64,000 nucleotides of DNA from Limimaricola sp964022235 (GCF_964022235.1 NZ_CAXHZL010000003.1:248001-312000), one strand, 5' to 3'. Counted from the first letter of the stretch, positions 34,046 through 43,387 are shown. Numbers and translations: made by a program. The notes: generated by a model from the letters alone, not told the origin.

Positions 34046-34351
34046 CTAGCGCGGCCGGGTCACGCCCCGTGCGCCCTCGGCAATCTCCGCCACAAGGGCA
34101 CCGTAGCGCTCGGGCACCGGCTGGGTGCCGGCGACCCAAGCGTAGAGGTCATGGTCGTTCTCGGAAAGCAGCCGGTCATAGAGCACGAGATCCGCATCGC
34201 TCATCGCCGCGAGGCGGCGCGTGGCGAAGTCCTGCAGGATCAGGTCCATTTCCTTGATACCGCGCCGCATCGAACGCATTCGTAGCCGCCGCTCGCGGGT
34301 GTCGCGCGGCTCGTCCGCGGGGGCCGCGGCCTCGATCGGCAGCCCGCTCAC
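34046..34351 (-). CDS. sdhE: Succinate dehydrogenase assembly factor SdhE (FAD assembly)
   Basis: A 101-residue SdhE/SDH5-family protein that helps insert covalent FAD into the SdhA subunit. The core MRSMRRGIKEMDLIL carries the signature RGxxE motif; LYDRLLSENDHDLYAWV is the second conserved helix. It starts with GTG 34351, whose TG is shared with the TGA of the upstream XRE gene (GTGA overlap), so it is translationally coupled. sdh genes are not in the window. Confidence 0.87.
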   Translation of the reverse strand: MSGLPIEAAAPADEPRDTRERRLRMRSMRRGIKEMDLILQDFATRRLAAMSDADLVLYDRLLSENDHDLYAWVAGTQPVPERYGALVAEIAEGARGVTRPR

Positions 34352-34734
34352 GAAGCCCCCTCCACGCTGCGCTTGAGCCGCTTCTCCAGCGTTGCCATGC
34401 GCTCGGCGGCCTGCACCATCTCGGCGCGCAACACACGCATCTCGGAGAGGATCTCCGACAATGCCGCAGGCGGCGTCTCGGCGGAGGGCGCTTCAGGCCC
34501 GTCGCCACGCCCGGTCAGAAGCCAGCTCAGCGACACGTTGAGCATGCCCGCGAGCATCTGCAGCCGGTTGGCGCGCGGCTCGTCCATGTCGTCCTCCCAC
34601 GCCTGAAGCGTCGAGATCTCGACCCCGATCCGCGTCGCCAGCGCCTCTTGGCTGAGCTGCGCGCCCTCACGCGCACCGGCCAGCCTGTCACCGAAGGTGG
34701 CGGCCGTCTCGCTGTAGTAGCCCTCGTCCTGCAT
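34348..34734 (-). CDS. XRE-family helix-turn-helix regulator
   Basis: A 128-residue protein with an XRE/lambda-repressor-type helix-turn-helix in residues about 14-70 (FGDRLAGAREGAQLSQEALA, GVEISTLQAWEDDMDEPRAN) and a C-terminal coiled-coil helix (LSEILSEMRVLRAEMVQAAE). It has no cupin or peptidase domain. It overlaps sdhE by four bases; the pairing recurs in Rhodobacterales, but its targets are unknown. Start ATG 34734 is the first one with the conserved region. Confidence 0.82.
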   Translation of the reverse strand: MQDEGYYSETAATFGDRLAGAREGAQLSQEALATRIGVEISTLQAWEDDMDEPRANRLQMLAGMLNVSLSWLLTGRGDGPEAPSAETPPAALSEILSEMRVLRAEMVQAAERMATLEKRLKRSVEGAS

Positions 34735-34859
34735 CGCGCGTCCTTCCCGGCTTGCGCCGCTTGATGGCGGCCTGCCCTCGCCATATGACATGTGCGACGC
34801 CGCGTTTCCAGAACAGCGGCGACCTGCCACACCCGCCTTGCGACATCCCGGAGCCCGCC

Positions 34860-36062
34860 ATGCCGTTTCTCTCCGACACCCTTTCGCGGGTGAAGCCCTC
34901 GCCCACCATCGCCATGACCAACAAGGCAACCGAGCTGAAGGCCGAAGGCCGCGACATCATCGGCCTTTCGGCAGGCGAGCCCGATTTTGACACCCCCGCC
35001 AACATCGCCGAGGCCGGGCGTCGCGCCATCGCCGAGGGGCGCACGCGCTACACCGCCGTCGATGGCATCCCTGAACTGAAGCGCGCGATCTGCGCCAAGT
35101 TCAAGCGCGACAATGATCTCGACTATGCACCCGCGCAGGTAAGCGTCGGCACCGGTGGCAAACAGGTGCTCTACAACGCGCTGATGGCAACGCTGAACCC
35201 CGGCGACGAGGTGATCATCCCTGCCCCCTACTGGGTGAGCTATCCCGACATGGTTCTGCTCGCGGGCGGCACACCGGTCACCGTGGCCTGCGGCATCGAC
35301 ACCGGCTTCAAGATCACGCCCGAGCAGCTCGAGGCGGCGATTACGCCCGCGACCAAGTGGTTCCTGTTCAACTCGCCCTCGAACCCCACCGGTGCAGGGT
35401 ATGCGTGGGACGAGTTGCAGGCGCTCACCGAGGTGCTGATGCGCCATCCCCATGTCTGGGTGATGACCGACGACATGTACGAGCACCTGACCTTTGGAGA
35501 TTTCCGCTTCTGCACGCCAGCGCAGGTCGAGCCGGGGCTCATGGACCGTACGCTGACCGTCAATGGCGTCTCCAAGGCCTATGCGATGACCGGCTGGCGC
35601 ATCGGCTATGCCGCCGGGCCCGAGCCTCTGATCCGCGCCATGGCCAAGGTGCAGTCGCAATCGACCTCGAACCCCTCGTCGGTGAGCCAATGGGCCGCCG
35701 TCGAGGCGCTAGGGGGGCCGCAGGATTTCATCGCCTCGAACAACGCCGTGTTCGAGCGGCGACGCGACCTTGTGGTGGCCGGGCTGAATGCGGCCCCCGG
35801 CGTCACCTGCCCGGTCCCCGATGGAGCGTTCTACGTCTATCCCGACATTTCCGGCTGCATCGGCAAGACGAGCGCGGGCGGCACGGTGATCGGTGATGAC
35901 GAGGCCTTCGCCACGGCGCTGCTGGAGGAAGAGGGCGTCGCGGTCGTGTTCGGCGCGGCCTTCGGCCTTTCGCCGAATTTCCGCGTCAGCTACGCTACTT
36001 CGGACGCGGCGCTCGACGACGCCTGCACCCGCATCCGTCGCTTCTGCGAAGGGCTGCGCTGA
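34860..36062 (+). CDS. Aspartate aminotransferase (class I, AatA-like)
   Basis: A 400-residue fold-type I aminotransferase. SAGEPDFDTP, TRYTAVDGIPELKRAI, FNSPSNPTGAGY, TDDMYEHL and the PLP-lysine segment NGVSKAYAMTGWRIGYAAGP are present, as is the C-terminal FRVSYATSD Arg-binding region. It matches the Ib aspartate/prephenate aminotransferase subgroup of alphaproteobacteria. GGAG lies six bases before ATG 34860; the frame upstream overlaps the divergent XRE gene region and is not coding. Confidence 0.92.
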   Translation: MPFLSDTLSRVKPSPTIAMTNKATELKAEGRDIIGLSAGEPDFDTPANIAEAGRRAIAEGRTRYTAVDGIPELKRAICAKFKRDNDLDYAPAQVSVGTGGKQVLYNALMATLNPGDEVIIPAPYWVSYPDMVLLAGGTPVTVACGIDTGFKITPEQLEAAITPATKWFLFNSPSNPTGAGYAWDELQALTEVLMRHPHVWVMTDDMYEHLTFGDFRFCTPAQVEPGLMDRTLTVNGVSKAYAMTGWRIGYAAGPEPLIRAMAKVQSQSTSNPSSVSQWAAVEALGGPQDFIASNNAVFERRRDLVVAGLNAAPGVTCPVPDGAFYVYPDISGCIGKTSAGGTVIGDDEAFATALLEEEGVAVVFGAAFGLSPNFRVSYATSDAALDDACTRIRRFCEGLR

Positions 36063-36075
36063 GCGAGGAATGACG

Positions 36076-36486
36076 ATGTTCGACCTGTCCGGCTATTACT
36101 TCCGTGTGAAAGAGACGGGCGGCACCATGTATCGCATCGGCGACGAGACCCGGCACCGCCGGGTCGACCTCGAGCAGATCGCGGTGATCAACACCCGCAA
36201 CGGCGAGATCCGCGGCCCGGGCAACCGCCCGCTCGCGCCCGAGGATCAGACCGCCGCCGAAGCTTGGCTGGCACAACGGCAGGCCACCCTCGCCGCACGG
36301 CAGATCGACGACATCCACCGCGCCATCGACCACATGAACCTCACCGCGCAATGGGTGCAGACCCAAGCCAGCGCCGAGGATCTGGAGGCGGTGACGGAGC
36401 CCTTGCTGCTTGCCATGCACGATCTGCGCACGATCCTCGTGCGCAAGAAGGCCGACCGGGTCGAGGCGGCGCGCAAGGAGGCGTGA
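36076..36486 (+). CDS. Conserved hypothetical protein
   Basis: A 136-residue soluble protein starting 13 bases after the aminotransferase stop and probably co-transcribed with it. An N-terminal beta-like part (MFDLSGYYFRVKETGGTMYR, VINTRNGEIRGPG) is followed by a largely helical half (AEAWLAQRQATLAARQ, DIHRAIDHMNLTAQWVQTQ) with a basic C-terminus. I do not recognise a family. ATG 36076 follows GAGGA by six bases; ATG 36070 is equally possible. Confidence 0.68.
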   Translation: MFDLSGYYFRVKETGGTMYRIGDETRHRRVDLEQIAVINTRNGEIRGPGNRPLAPEDQTAAEAWLAQRQATLAARQIDDIHRAIDHMNLTAQWVQTQASAEDLEAVTEPLLLAMHDLRTILVRKKADRVEAARKEA

Positions 36487-36489
36487 GGC

Positions 36490-37113
36490 TCAGCTTTTCT
36501 TGCGCTGGCCTTTGTTTCGCCGTCCCTTGCCGCGCAGGACGCGCCACAGATAGAGCAGCACGATCACCCCGAGGACGCCATTGGTCACCGGGTTGAGCCA
36601 GCTCTCGACCTTCTCGTACTGCGATTCGAGCAGGTAGCCCGCGCCGAACAGCCCGCCGACCCAGATCAGCGATCCGGCGGTGGTGTAGGCGAGGAACTTC
36701 ATCAGCCCCATGCCCTGAAGCCCGGCGGGCACCGAGATCAGGGTCCGCACGGTGGGGATCATCCGCCCGAAGAAGATTGCCGCGGCACCGTGCCGCTCGA
36801 ACCAACCCAGCGCCGTCTCCACGTTGTCTCGCGACAAAGTGAGCCAGCGCCCGTACCGATCCACCCATTCCATGAGCCGCTCGCGCCCGAGCCTGCGGCC
36901 GATCTCATACCAGATCCACGCACCTGCGACCGAGCCGATCAGACCCGCGATCAGGGTCAGCACCGGGTTCGCCGCGCCTGTTGCGGCGTTATAGCCGGCA
37001 AGCGGCATCACCAGCTCGGAGGGGATCGGGGGAAAGACGTTCTCGAGGAACATGAGCGCCGCGACGGCGAATGCGCCCCCTGCGGCGATCCAGCTTGTGA
37101 TGAAATCGAACAT
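36490..37113 (-). CDS. DedA-family membrane protein
   Basis: A 207-residue member of the DedA (VTT/SNARE-associated) family, several of which are lipid scramblases/flippases for undecaprenyl phosphate or phosphatidylethanolamine. The family motifs are FLENVFPPIPSELVMPLAG, the G-x-x-x-G helix AGLIGSVAGAWIWYEIGRR, FFGRMIPTVRTLISVPAG and a re-entrant C-terminal part GSLIWVGGLFGAGYLL. It ends with a strongly basic tail. Start ATG 37113. Confidence 0.92.
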   Translation of the reverse strand: MFDFITSWIAAGGAFAVAALMFLENVFPPIPSELVMPLAGYNAATGAANPVLTLIAGLIGSVAGAWIWYEIGRRLGRERLMEWVDRYGRWLTLSRDNVETALGWFERHGAAAIFFGRMIPTVRTLISVPAGLQGMGLMKFLAYTTAGSLIWVGGLFGAGYLLESQYEKVESWLNPVTNGVLGVIVLLYLWRVLRGKGRRNKGQRKKS

Positions 37114-37146
37114 GGCCCGCCAACCTTTCAGCGCGCCAAGTTGTTC

Positions 37147-38535
37147 CTAGGCCGCGGCAATCCGTACCGAGCGCGACCAGAACCGCCACAGCAGCATGAC
37201 GGCCGCCAGCCCCAGCCCGACCACGAGGCCGAGCCAGACCCCCGCAGCACCCAGACCCAGCGGAAAGCCCAGAACATAGCCCACGGGAAGGCCGATCACC
37301 CAATAGCTGATCGCGGCGAGCACCATCGGCACGCCGGTGTCCTGCACCCCACGCAACAGGCCCAGCGCCATGACCTGCAACGCGTCGACCACCTGAAACA
37401 GCGCCGCGAGCGACAACAGCGTGATGCCGGTCGCGACGACCACGTCGCGCGCCGGGTCATCCGGGTCGACGAAGGCCGAGACGAAAGGCTCTGGCATGGA
37501 GATGAACATCAGCCCCACGAGGACCGAGGATACCACCGACAGCAACACGCCGGACTGGCCGATCAGGCGTAGTGCCGTCTCGTCGCGGCGGCCCAGCGCC
37601 CGGCCCGCGCGCACCGTCGCGGCCTGGCTGAGACCGACCTGCACCATGAAGGCCACCGATGTCACCTGAAGCGCGATGCCATGCGCCGCCAACGGCACTG
37701 CCCCGATCCAGCCGATCATCACACCGGTCGCCACGAACAGCCCGCCTTCGGCGAGGCTGGTGAGGCCGATGGGCGCGCCAAGTCGCAGCACTCGGCCCAG
37801 CACGTCGAGATCGGGCCGCCAGATACGGCGAAAGAGATCATATTCGGGCAGGCGACGCAGCGCATAGACCATGAGCAGCGCCGCCTGCAGGATCGCCATG
37901 GACAGTGAGGCAATGGCCGCCCCTTGGATGCCCAGTTCCGGCGCGCCCCAGTTCCCGAAGATCAGTGCGTAGTTCAAGAGCGTGTTGCAGACCGCCATGC
38001 CGAGCGTGCTCCACAGCAAGACGCCCGTATGCTCCAGCGCCGAGAGGAAGGAGCGCATCACCATCGCCACCAGTCCCGGCACCATCGCCCAAGCCGCGAT
38101 GCGCAGATACGCCTCGCCCGCCGCCGCGACCCGCGGCTCCTGACCCAGCGCGAGGAAAATCTCCTCGGTCCACATCAACGGGGGGACGAAGACAGCGGCA
38201 TAGATCATGCCGACCCAGATCCCCATGCGGGTGACGCGCCGCACCATGACCGCGTCGCCCGCCTCGGCCGCCGTCGCCACCACCGGCATCACCGCCCATG
38301 CAAAGCCCGACCCGACGATGAAGATCAGAAAATAGAGCGAGGTCGCCAGCGTCGCCGCCGCAAGCGCCGTGACGTCGTACCAACCGAGCATCACGGTGTC
38401 GGTAACGTTCATCGCCATCTGCGCGAGGTTGGAGCCGATCAGCGGCAGGGCCAGCATCAGCAATCGACGCCCGTGCTGGCGGCGGGTGACGGCCTCGAAG
38501 GGTGGCTCGGGGGGGGCGATGTCTGCGTGCGTCAT
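37147..38535 (-). CDS. MATE-family multidrug efflux transporter (NorM-like)
   Basis: A 462-residue secondary transporter with twelve predicted membrane helices in two six-helix halves. First-half landmarks are LALPLIGSNLAQMAMNVTDTVMLGWY and the acidic WTEEIFLALGQEP loop; the second half has GLTSLAEGGLFVATGVMIGWIGA, VGLSQAATVRAGRALGRRD and QVVDALQVMALGLLRGVQDT, all typical of MATE pumps. Substrate and coupling ion are not predictable. Start ATG 38535. Confidence 0.93.
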   Translation of the reverse strand: MTHADIAPPEPPFEAVTRRQHGRRLLMLALPLIGSNLAQMAMNVTDTVMLGWYDVTALAAATLATSLYFLIFIVGSGFAWAVMPVVATAAEAGDAVMVRRVTRMGIWVGMIYAAVFVPPLMWTEEIFLALGQEPRVAAAGEAYLRIAAWAMVPGLVAMVMRSFLSALEHTGVLLWSTLGMAVCNTLLNYALIFGNWGAPELGIQGAAIASLSMAILQAALLMVYALRRLPEYDLFRRIWRPDLDVLGRVLRLGAPIGLTSLAEGGLFVATGVMIGWIGAVPLAAHGIALQVTSVAFMVQVGLSQAATVRAGRALGRRDETALRLIGQSGVLLSVVSSVLVGLMFISMPEPFVSAFVDPDDPARDVVVATGITLLSLAALFQVVDALQVMALGLLRGVQDTGVPMVLAAISYWVIGLPVGYVLGFPLGLGAAGVWLGLVVGLGLAAVMLLWRFWSRSVRIAAA

Positions 38536-38604
38536 GCAATCCCCCTACGCCGCCCCCGCCGCCCCCGTCCAGTTCGCGATTGTATGGGTGACGCTGGGGT
38601 GGCC

Positions 38605-39495
38605 TCAGCCCCCCAGCACGTCACGCCACGAATGCTGGGGCGCGAAGCCCAGCAGCCGCTTGGCCTTGTCGTTGGCATAGAAGGTCTCGCGCTCGCCCAT
38701 CTCGCGGCGAACCTCGACGCCCACGTAGAACCTTGCGCGGACCTCTTCGTTGCTCAGCCCCACAGAGAGATCGTCGTTCGAGACGTTGAACACCTCGTAA
38801 CCCAACCCGTCTGTCTTCAGGCAGCGATCGACCATCTGACCGAGGTCGCGGGCGTCGATATAAGCAAAGATGTTGCGGCGGCGCAGGTCCGGGTTCTCCA
38901 AGTAGGCCGGGAAGTTCTCGGCGTATTCATGCGGTTCGATCACGTTGTTGATCCGAAGGCCGTAGATGTCGAAGCCGGTGCGCGCCTGAAAGCTCTTTGC
39001 CGTCGCCTCGTTCACCACCTTGGACATGGCGTAGCTGTCCTGCGGCACGGTCGGGTGCGCCTCGTCGACGGGCAGGTAGTCGGGCTTGACCTCGCCGTCG
39101 TGGAAACACACGCCGTAGGTCGTCTCTGACGAGGCGAAGATCACCTTTTCGATGCCAAGCTTGGCCGCCGCATCCAGTACGTTGTAGGTGCTCATCACGT
39201 TGACGCGGTAGGTTTCGTTGTCGGGCTTGAGCAGGATGCGCGGCACGGCGGCGAAATGCACGATGGCGTCATAGCACGGCACGCCGGTGCCCGGCTCCAG
39301 CTCGTCGAAGCCCGCGTAGGCATGGGCCGCGTTGAACACCTGCCCCGCATCGGTGAGATCGCAGATCAGGTTGTCGACGCCCGGATGATCGAAGGCCACC
39401 AGATCGAGATTGGTGACGCGGTGGCCGCGCTCCAACAGGTACGGGATCGCGTGACGACCGGCTTTGCCGGCGCCACCAGTGAACAGAATGCGCAT
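38605..39495 (-). CDS. NAD-dependent epimerase/dehydratase (extended SDR)
   Basis: A 296-residue extended SDR. The nucleotide-binding motif is FTGGAGKAGRHAIPYLL; DAIVHFAAVPRILLKPDN and VIFASSETTYGV place the catalytic Ser/Thr region; the YxxxK dyad is YAMSK. Sugar-nucleotide or uronate substrates are typical (the sequence resembles uronate dehydrogenase-like SDRs), but the substrate cannot be fixed. There are no sugar-biosynthesis neighbours. Start ATG 39495. Confidence 0.85.
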   Translation of the reverse strand: MRILFTGGAGKAGRHAIPYLLERGHRVTNLDLVAFDHPGVDNLICDLTDAGQVFNAAHAYAGFDELEPGTGVPCYDAIVHFAAVPRILLKPDNETYRVNVMSTYNVLDAAAKLGIEKVIFASSETTYGVCFHDGEVKPDYLPVDEAHPTVPQDSYAMSKVVNEATAKSFQARTGFDIYGLRINNVIEPHEYAENFPAYLENPDLRRRNIFAYIDARDLGQMVDRCLKTDGLGYEVFNVSNDDLSVGLSNEEVRARFYVGVEVRREMGERETFYANDKAKRLLGFAPQHSWRDVLGG

Positions 39496-39567
39496 GGTTT
39501 CCTCCCTCGCGTCTTGTCCCCTTCGTCATAGTGTGGCCCCATCGCGCCGCAACCCGGAGGATAACGA

Positions 39568-40851
39568 ATGACCAAGTTCCTGCTGGCCGCCGCAGCGACA
39601 ATGATCGCGGCCCCCGCAATGGCCGAAAACCGCATCGACCGCATCCGCCCTGACGCGCCGGAGCTTGCCGCGCCGGGCGAACATCTGATCGGTGTCACGA
39701 CCATGTCCTTCACACGCGAGGGCGTGCCGGACGTGGCCCGCGCCACCGAGGACGGGGTTGAGGACTACGACCGCGAGATCACCGTCGAGGTCTGGTACCC
39801 GGCAGCCGAGGGCACAACACCGGGTGGCAGCTATACCGCGCTGTTGCGCGACGGCGTGACCGAGGTGCAGCTCGAAGGCCGGGCCGCGCGCGATGCGGTG
39901 CCCGTGGCCGAAGGGGCGTTCCCGTTGGTCATCGTGTCGCACGGCTATCCCGGCAACCGCTTCTTGATGAGCCACCTGGCCGAGAACATCGCCACCAAGG
40001 GCTATGTCGTGGCCTCGATCGACCACCCGGATTCGACCTACGACGACATGGGCCCTTTCGCCTCGACGCTGGTGAACCGGCCGCATGACCAGGCCTTCGT
40101 GCTCGACCGGATGGCGGCATTGGAGGACGGGATCGGCGCGGTCACCGACGGCGACAGGGCGGCGGTCATCGGCTACTCCATGGGGGGCTATGGCGCGCTG
40201 CTGTTTTCCGGCGCTGGCCTGACCGAGGACTTCCGCGCCCTGCCCTACGCGCCGCCGCACCAACTCTTGGACATCAACGCCATGGGGAGCGAGACCTTGG
40301 CCGAACTGCCCGATGAGCGGGTCAAGGCTGTCGTCGCCATCGGCCCTTGGGGCCGCAACCGCGAAGCCTGGAACGCCGAAGGTCTCTCGGCCGTCGAAAA
40401 ACCCCTGATGCTGATCGCGGGCGGCGTCGACGACGTGTCGGGCTACGAAGCGATCCGTTCGATCTTCATGGAAACCACACAGACCGAGCGGCACCTACTG
40501 ACCTTCGACAACGCCAACCACAACGCCGCCGCCCCGATGCCCGCGCCCGAAGAAAGCTGGGCCGTCTCGGAGGCTCTCGGTAACGCACCGTTCGATCACT
40601 ATGCCGACCCCGTTTGGGATACGGTGCGGATGAACAACATCACCCAGCACTTCGTGACCGCGTTCCTCGATCTGCACCTCAAGGGAGACGCGGCCAAGGC
40701 CGAGTATCTCGACCTCGTGCCCGACAGCGCCAAGGCGGTCTGGGACCGGGCCGAGGATGGCACGCCGCACGAGACCGACACCTATTGGGCAGGCTTTGCC
40801 AACCGCACCGCCAAGGGCCTGCGCTTTGAGACACGCGCCGTGGGCCAATGA
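39568..40851 (+). CDS. Exported alpha/beta hydrolase (dienelactone hydrolase/PAF-acetylhydrolase-like)
   Basis: A 427-residue secreted serine hydrolase. A signal peptide (MTKFLLAAAATMIAAPAMAE) is followed by a segment ITVEVWYPAAE, an oxyanion region VIVSHGYPGNRF, nucleophile elbow AVIGYSMGGYGALL, the acid LIAGGVDDVSG and FDNANHNAAAP with the likely histidine. The layout (large N-terminal beta part and long lid) resembles PAF acetylhydrolase-like and dienelactone-hydrolase-like lipases. CGGAGG sits eight bases before ATG 39568. Substrate unknown. Confidence 0.82.
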   Translation: MTKFLLAAAATMIAAPAMAENRIDRIRPDAPELAAPGEHLIGVTTMSFTREGVPDVARATEDGVEDYDREITVEVWYPAAEGTTPGGSYTALLRDGVTEVQLEGRAARDAVPVAEGAFPLVIVSHGYPGNRFLMSHLAENIATKGYVVASIDHPDSTYDDMGPFASTLVNRPHDQAFVLDRMAALEDGIGAVTDGDRAAVIGYSMGGYGALLFSGAGLTEDFRALPYAPPHQLLDINAMGSETLAELPDERVKAVVAIGPWGRNREAWNAEGLSAVEKPLMLIAGGVDDVSGYEAIRSIFMETTQTERHLLTFDNANHNAAAPMPAPEESWAVSEALGNAPFDHYADPVWDTVRMNNITQHFVTAFLDLHLKGDAAKAEYLDLVPDSAKAVWDRAEDGTPHETDTYWAGFANRTAKGLRFETRAVGQ

Positions 40852-40990
40852 TTGCTCGCCGGGGCCGCCCGCGCGGCCCCGGCACAGCTGCGCGGGGCAC
40901 AAAATAAGAACGAAGCCGTGCCGCCCCGGCGTTGCCCCCGGCCCCGCCTCCGGGTTATATGGCCGGCACCCCAGAACAAGAGCAGTGCCC

Positions 40991-42946
40991 ATGCCCGACG
41001 ATCTCCTCTCCGGCGCCGAGCCCGCCTACGATGCCTCCTCCATCGAAGTCCTTGAGGGGCTGGAGCCGGTGCGCAAGCGCCCCGGCATGTACATCGGTGG
41101 CACGGATGAACGCGCGCTGCATCACCTCGTGGCCGAGGTGCTCGACAACTCCATGGACGAGGCCGTTGCCGGCCACGCCAATCGGATCGAGGTCGAGCTT
41201 CTGGCCGATTACTCGGTGGTGATCCGCGACAACGGCCGCGGCATTCCGATCGACCCGCACCCCAAGTTTCCCGGCAAATCCGCGCTGGAGGTCATCCTCT
41301 GCACGCTGCACGCGGGCGGCAAGTTCTCGGGCAAGGCCTACCAGACCTCCGGTGGTCTGCACGGCGTTGGCGCGTCGGTCGTGAACGCGCTTTCGGATTC
41401 GATGGTCGTGCAGGTCGCGCGCAACCGCGAGCTTTACGAGCAGAGCTTCTCGCGCGGCATCCCCCAAGGCCCCGTGGCCAAGATCGGCGCCGCCCCGAAC
41501 CGGCGCGGTACCACCGTGACCTTCCACGCCGACGAAGAGATCTTCGGTCACCACCGGTTCAAGCCCGCGCGGCTTCTCAAGATGGTGCGCTCCAAGGCCT
41601 ATCTCTTCTCAGGCGTCGAGATCCGCTGGAAGACCGAGATCGACGATGGCGAGACCCCGCGCGAGGCCACCTTCCATTTCCCCGGCGGCCTCGCCGACTA
41701 CCTCGCCGAAACCTTGGGCAAATCCTCGACCTATGCCGACAAGCCCTTTGCCGGCACCGTCGAGTTCCGCGAGAAGTTCAACGTGCCGGGCAAGGTCGAA
41801 TGGGCCGTGAACTGGACGCCCTCGCGCGATGGCTTCACCCAGTCCTACTGCAACACGGTGCCGACGCCCGAGGGCGGCACGCATGAGGCCGGTTTCTGGG
41901 CCGCGATCCTCAAGGGCATCCGTGCTTACGGCGATCTGGTGAACAACAAGAAGGCGGGCCAGATCACCCGCGAGGATCTGATGACCGGCGGCTGCGCTTT
42001 GGTGTCGTGCTTCATCGCCGAGCCCGAGTTCGTGGGCCAGACCAAGGATCGGCTCGCCACCACCGAGGCGCAGCGCCTCGTCGAGAACTCGGTGCGCGAC
42101 CACTTCGACAACTGGCTGGCCTCCGACACCAAGTCGGCCGGAGCCATCCTCGACTTTTTGATCCTGCGCGCCGAAGAACGTCTGCGCCGTCGTCAGGAAA
42201 AGGAAACCGCCCGCAAGACCGCGACCAAGAAGCTGCGGCTTCCGGGCAAGCTCGTAGACTGCTCGGCTTCCAACCGCGCCGGCACCGAGTTGTTCATCGT
42301 CGAGGGCGACTCTGCCGGCGGCTCCGCCAAGATGGCGCGCGACCGCAAGACGCAGGCGCTTCTGCCGCTCCGGGGCAAGATCCTCAACGTGCTCGGCGCC
42401 GCCTCGTCAAAGCTCGGCTCCAACCAGGAGATCAACGATCTGACACAGGCGCTGGGCGTCAGCCTCGGGTCGAAGTTCAACGTCGACGACCTGCGCTATG
42501 ACAAGATCATCATCATGACCGACGCCGACGTCGACGGCGCGCATATCGCGGCGCTGTTGATGACCTTCTTCTTCAGCCAGATGCGCCCGATGATCGACCA
42601 CGGCCACCTCTACCTCGCCTGCCCGCCGCTCTACCGCCTGACTCAAGGCGCGCGCCGTCTCTACGTCGCCGACGATGCGGAGAAGGAGCGAATGATGCAG
42701 AAGGGCCTTGGCGGCAAGGGCAAGATCGACGTGCAGCGCTTCAAGGGTCTGGGCGAGATGGACGCCAAGGACCTCAAGGAAACCACGATGGACCCGAACT
42801 CCCGCAAGCTGATCCGCGTGTCGATCAGCGACGACGAGCCGGGCGAGACGGCGGATCTAGTGGAGCGGCTGATGGGCAAGAAACCGGAACTGCGGTTTCA
42901 GTACATTCAGGAGAACGCGCGGTTCGTGGAAGAACTGGATGTGTGA
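40991..42946 (+). CDS. parE: DNA topoisomerase IV subunit B
   Basis: ATPase subunit of the chromosome decatenase. It has 651 residues. GHKL motifs are EVLDNSMDEA, IRDNGRGIP and SGGLHGVGASVVNALS; the transducer and TOPRIM regions show ELFIVEGDSAGGSA, MTDADVDGAHI and the C-terminal RFKGLGEMD. It is shorter than GyrB (about 800), lacking the GyrB insert, and the segment SGKAYQTSGGLHGVG fits ParE. ATG 40991 begins the conserved region; a spurious frame extends 78 codons upstream across the preceding gene. A strong terminator follows. Confidence 0.93.
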   Translation: MPDDLLSGAEPAYDASSIEVLEGLEPVRKRPGMYIGGTDERALHHLVAEVLDNSMDEAVAGHANRIEVELLADYSVVIRDNGRGIPIDPHPKFPGKSALEVILCTLHAGGKFSGKAYQTSGGLHGVGASVVNALSDSMVVQVARNRELYEQSFSRGIPQGPVAKIGAAPNRRGTTVTFHADEEIFGHHRFKPARLLKMVRSKAYLFSGVEIRWKTEIDDGETPREATFHFPGGLADYLAETLGKSSTYADKPFAGTVEFREKFNVPGKVEWAVNWTPSRDGFTQSYCNTVPTPEGGTHEAGFWAAILKGIRAYGDLVNNKKAGQITREDLMTGGCALVSCFIAEPEFVGQTKDRLATTEAQRLVENSVRDHFDNWLASDTKSAGAILDFLILRAEERLRRRQEKETARKTATKKLRLPGKLVDCSASNRAGTELFIVEGDSAGGSAKMARDRKTQALLPLRGKILNVLGAASSKLGSNQEINDLTQALGVSLGSKFNVDDLRYDKIIIMTDADVDGAHIAALLMTFFFSQMRPMIDHGHLYLACPPLYRLTQGARRLYVADDAEKERMMQKGLGGKGKIDVQRFKGLGEMDAKDLKETTMDPNSRKLIRVSISDDEPGETADLVERLMGKKPELRFQYIQENARFVEELDV

Positions 42947-42974
42947 GGATTAATCTCGATTGATACCAGTCGGA

Positions 42975-43012
42975 CCACTCCCGTAGATTGCTAGCGGGAG
43001 TGGATTTTTATT
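42975..43012 (+). terminator. parE rho-independent terminator
   Basis: CCACTCCCG (42975-42983) pairs perfectly with CGGGAGTGG (42995-43003) over an 11-base loop, followed by ATTTTTATT. It lies 28 bases after the parE stop and is a textbook intrinsic terminator. Confidence 0.9.
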
Positions 43013-43105
43013 CTGAAGAGAACGCCGGAATTTGTCAGGCGTCGGAATAGGCAGGTGCGCTCTCTTTCACCATGAGGGTATAGCTCGTCCCGCAAGTTTT
43101 TCAGT

Positions 43106-43387
43106 TTGCTGTGTATAGTCCTGTTGCCAAGCCAACTGCTGGCTCATGGCGGTGGTTTGAACGCGCAAGGTTGCCATGCGGGGTCCCAACCTTATCACTG
43201 CCACCGTACGCAAACGGCGGTCCCCCGACCTGCTGCTCCGCCTACTCCATTCCATGGCGTAGATCGAAACTGCTCTGACTTCTCAACGCATAGGGAAGCG
43301 CAGCAATTCTATGAAGCCGCGGGTCCCGGCGATCCTCATGGGTTGGACCGCGATCGCGATGGCATAGCCTGCGAAAGCCTCGGCTGA
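43106..43387 (+). CDS. Exported excalibur-domain protein, start uncertain
   Basis: A 93-residue frame from TTG 43106. The C-terminal part NCSDFSTHREAQQFYEAAG, then DPHGLDRDRDGIACESLG, is a clear excalibur domain with two cysteines and a DxDxDG-like calcium site; upstream is a His/Cys segment AHGGGLNAQGCHAG typical of YHYH-like exported proteins. The hydrophobic run LLCIVLLPSQLLA reads as a signal peptide, and the preceding in-frame SRKFF suggests its natural n-region lies further upstream. No ATG, GTG or TTG precedes it in frame before a stop, so either TTG is used or an ATG at 43072 was lost by a frameshift. Local GC is lower than the average. Confidence 0.6.
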   Translation: MLCIVLLPSQLLAHGGGLNAQGCHAGSQPYHCHRTQTAVPRPAAPPTPFHGVDRNCSDFSTHREAQQFYEAAGPGDPHGLDRDRDGIACESLG

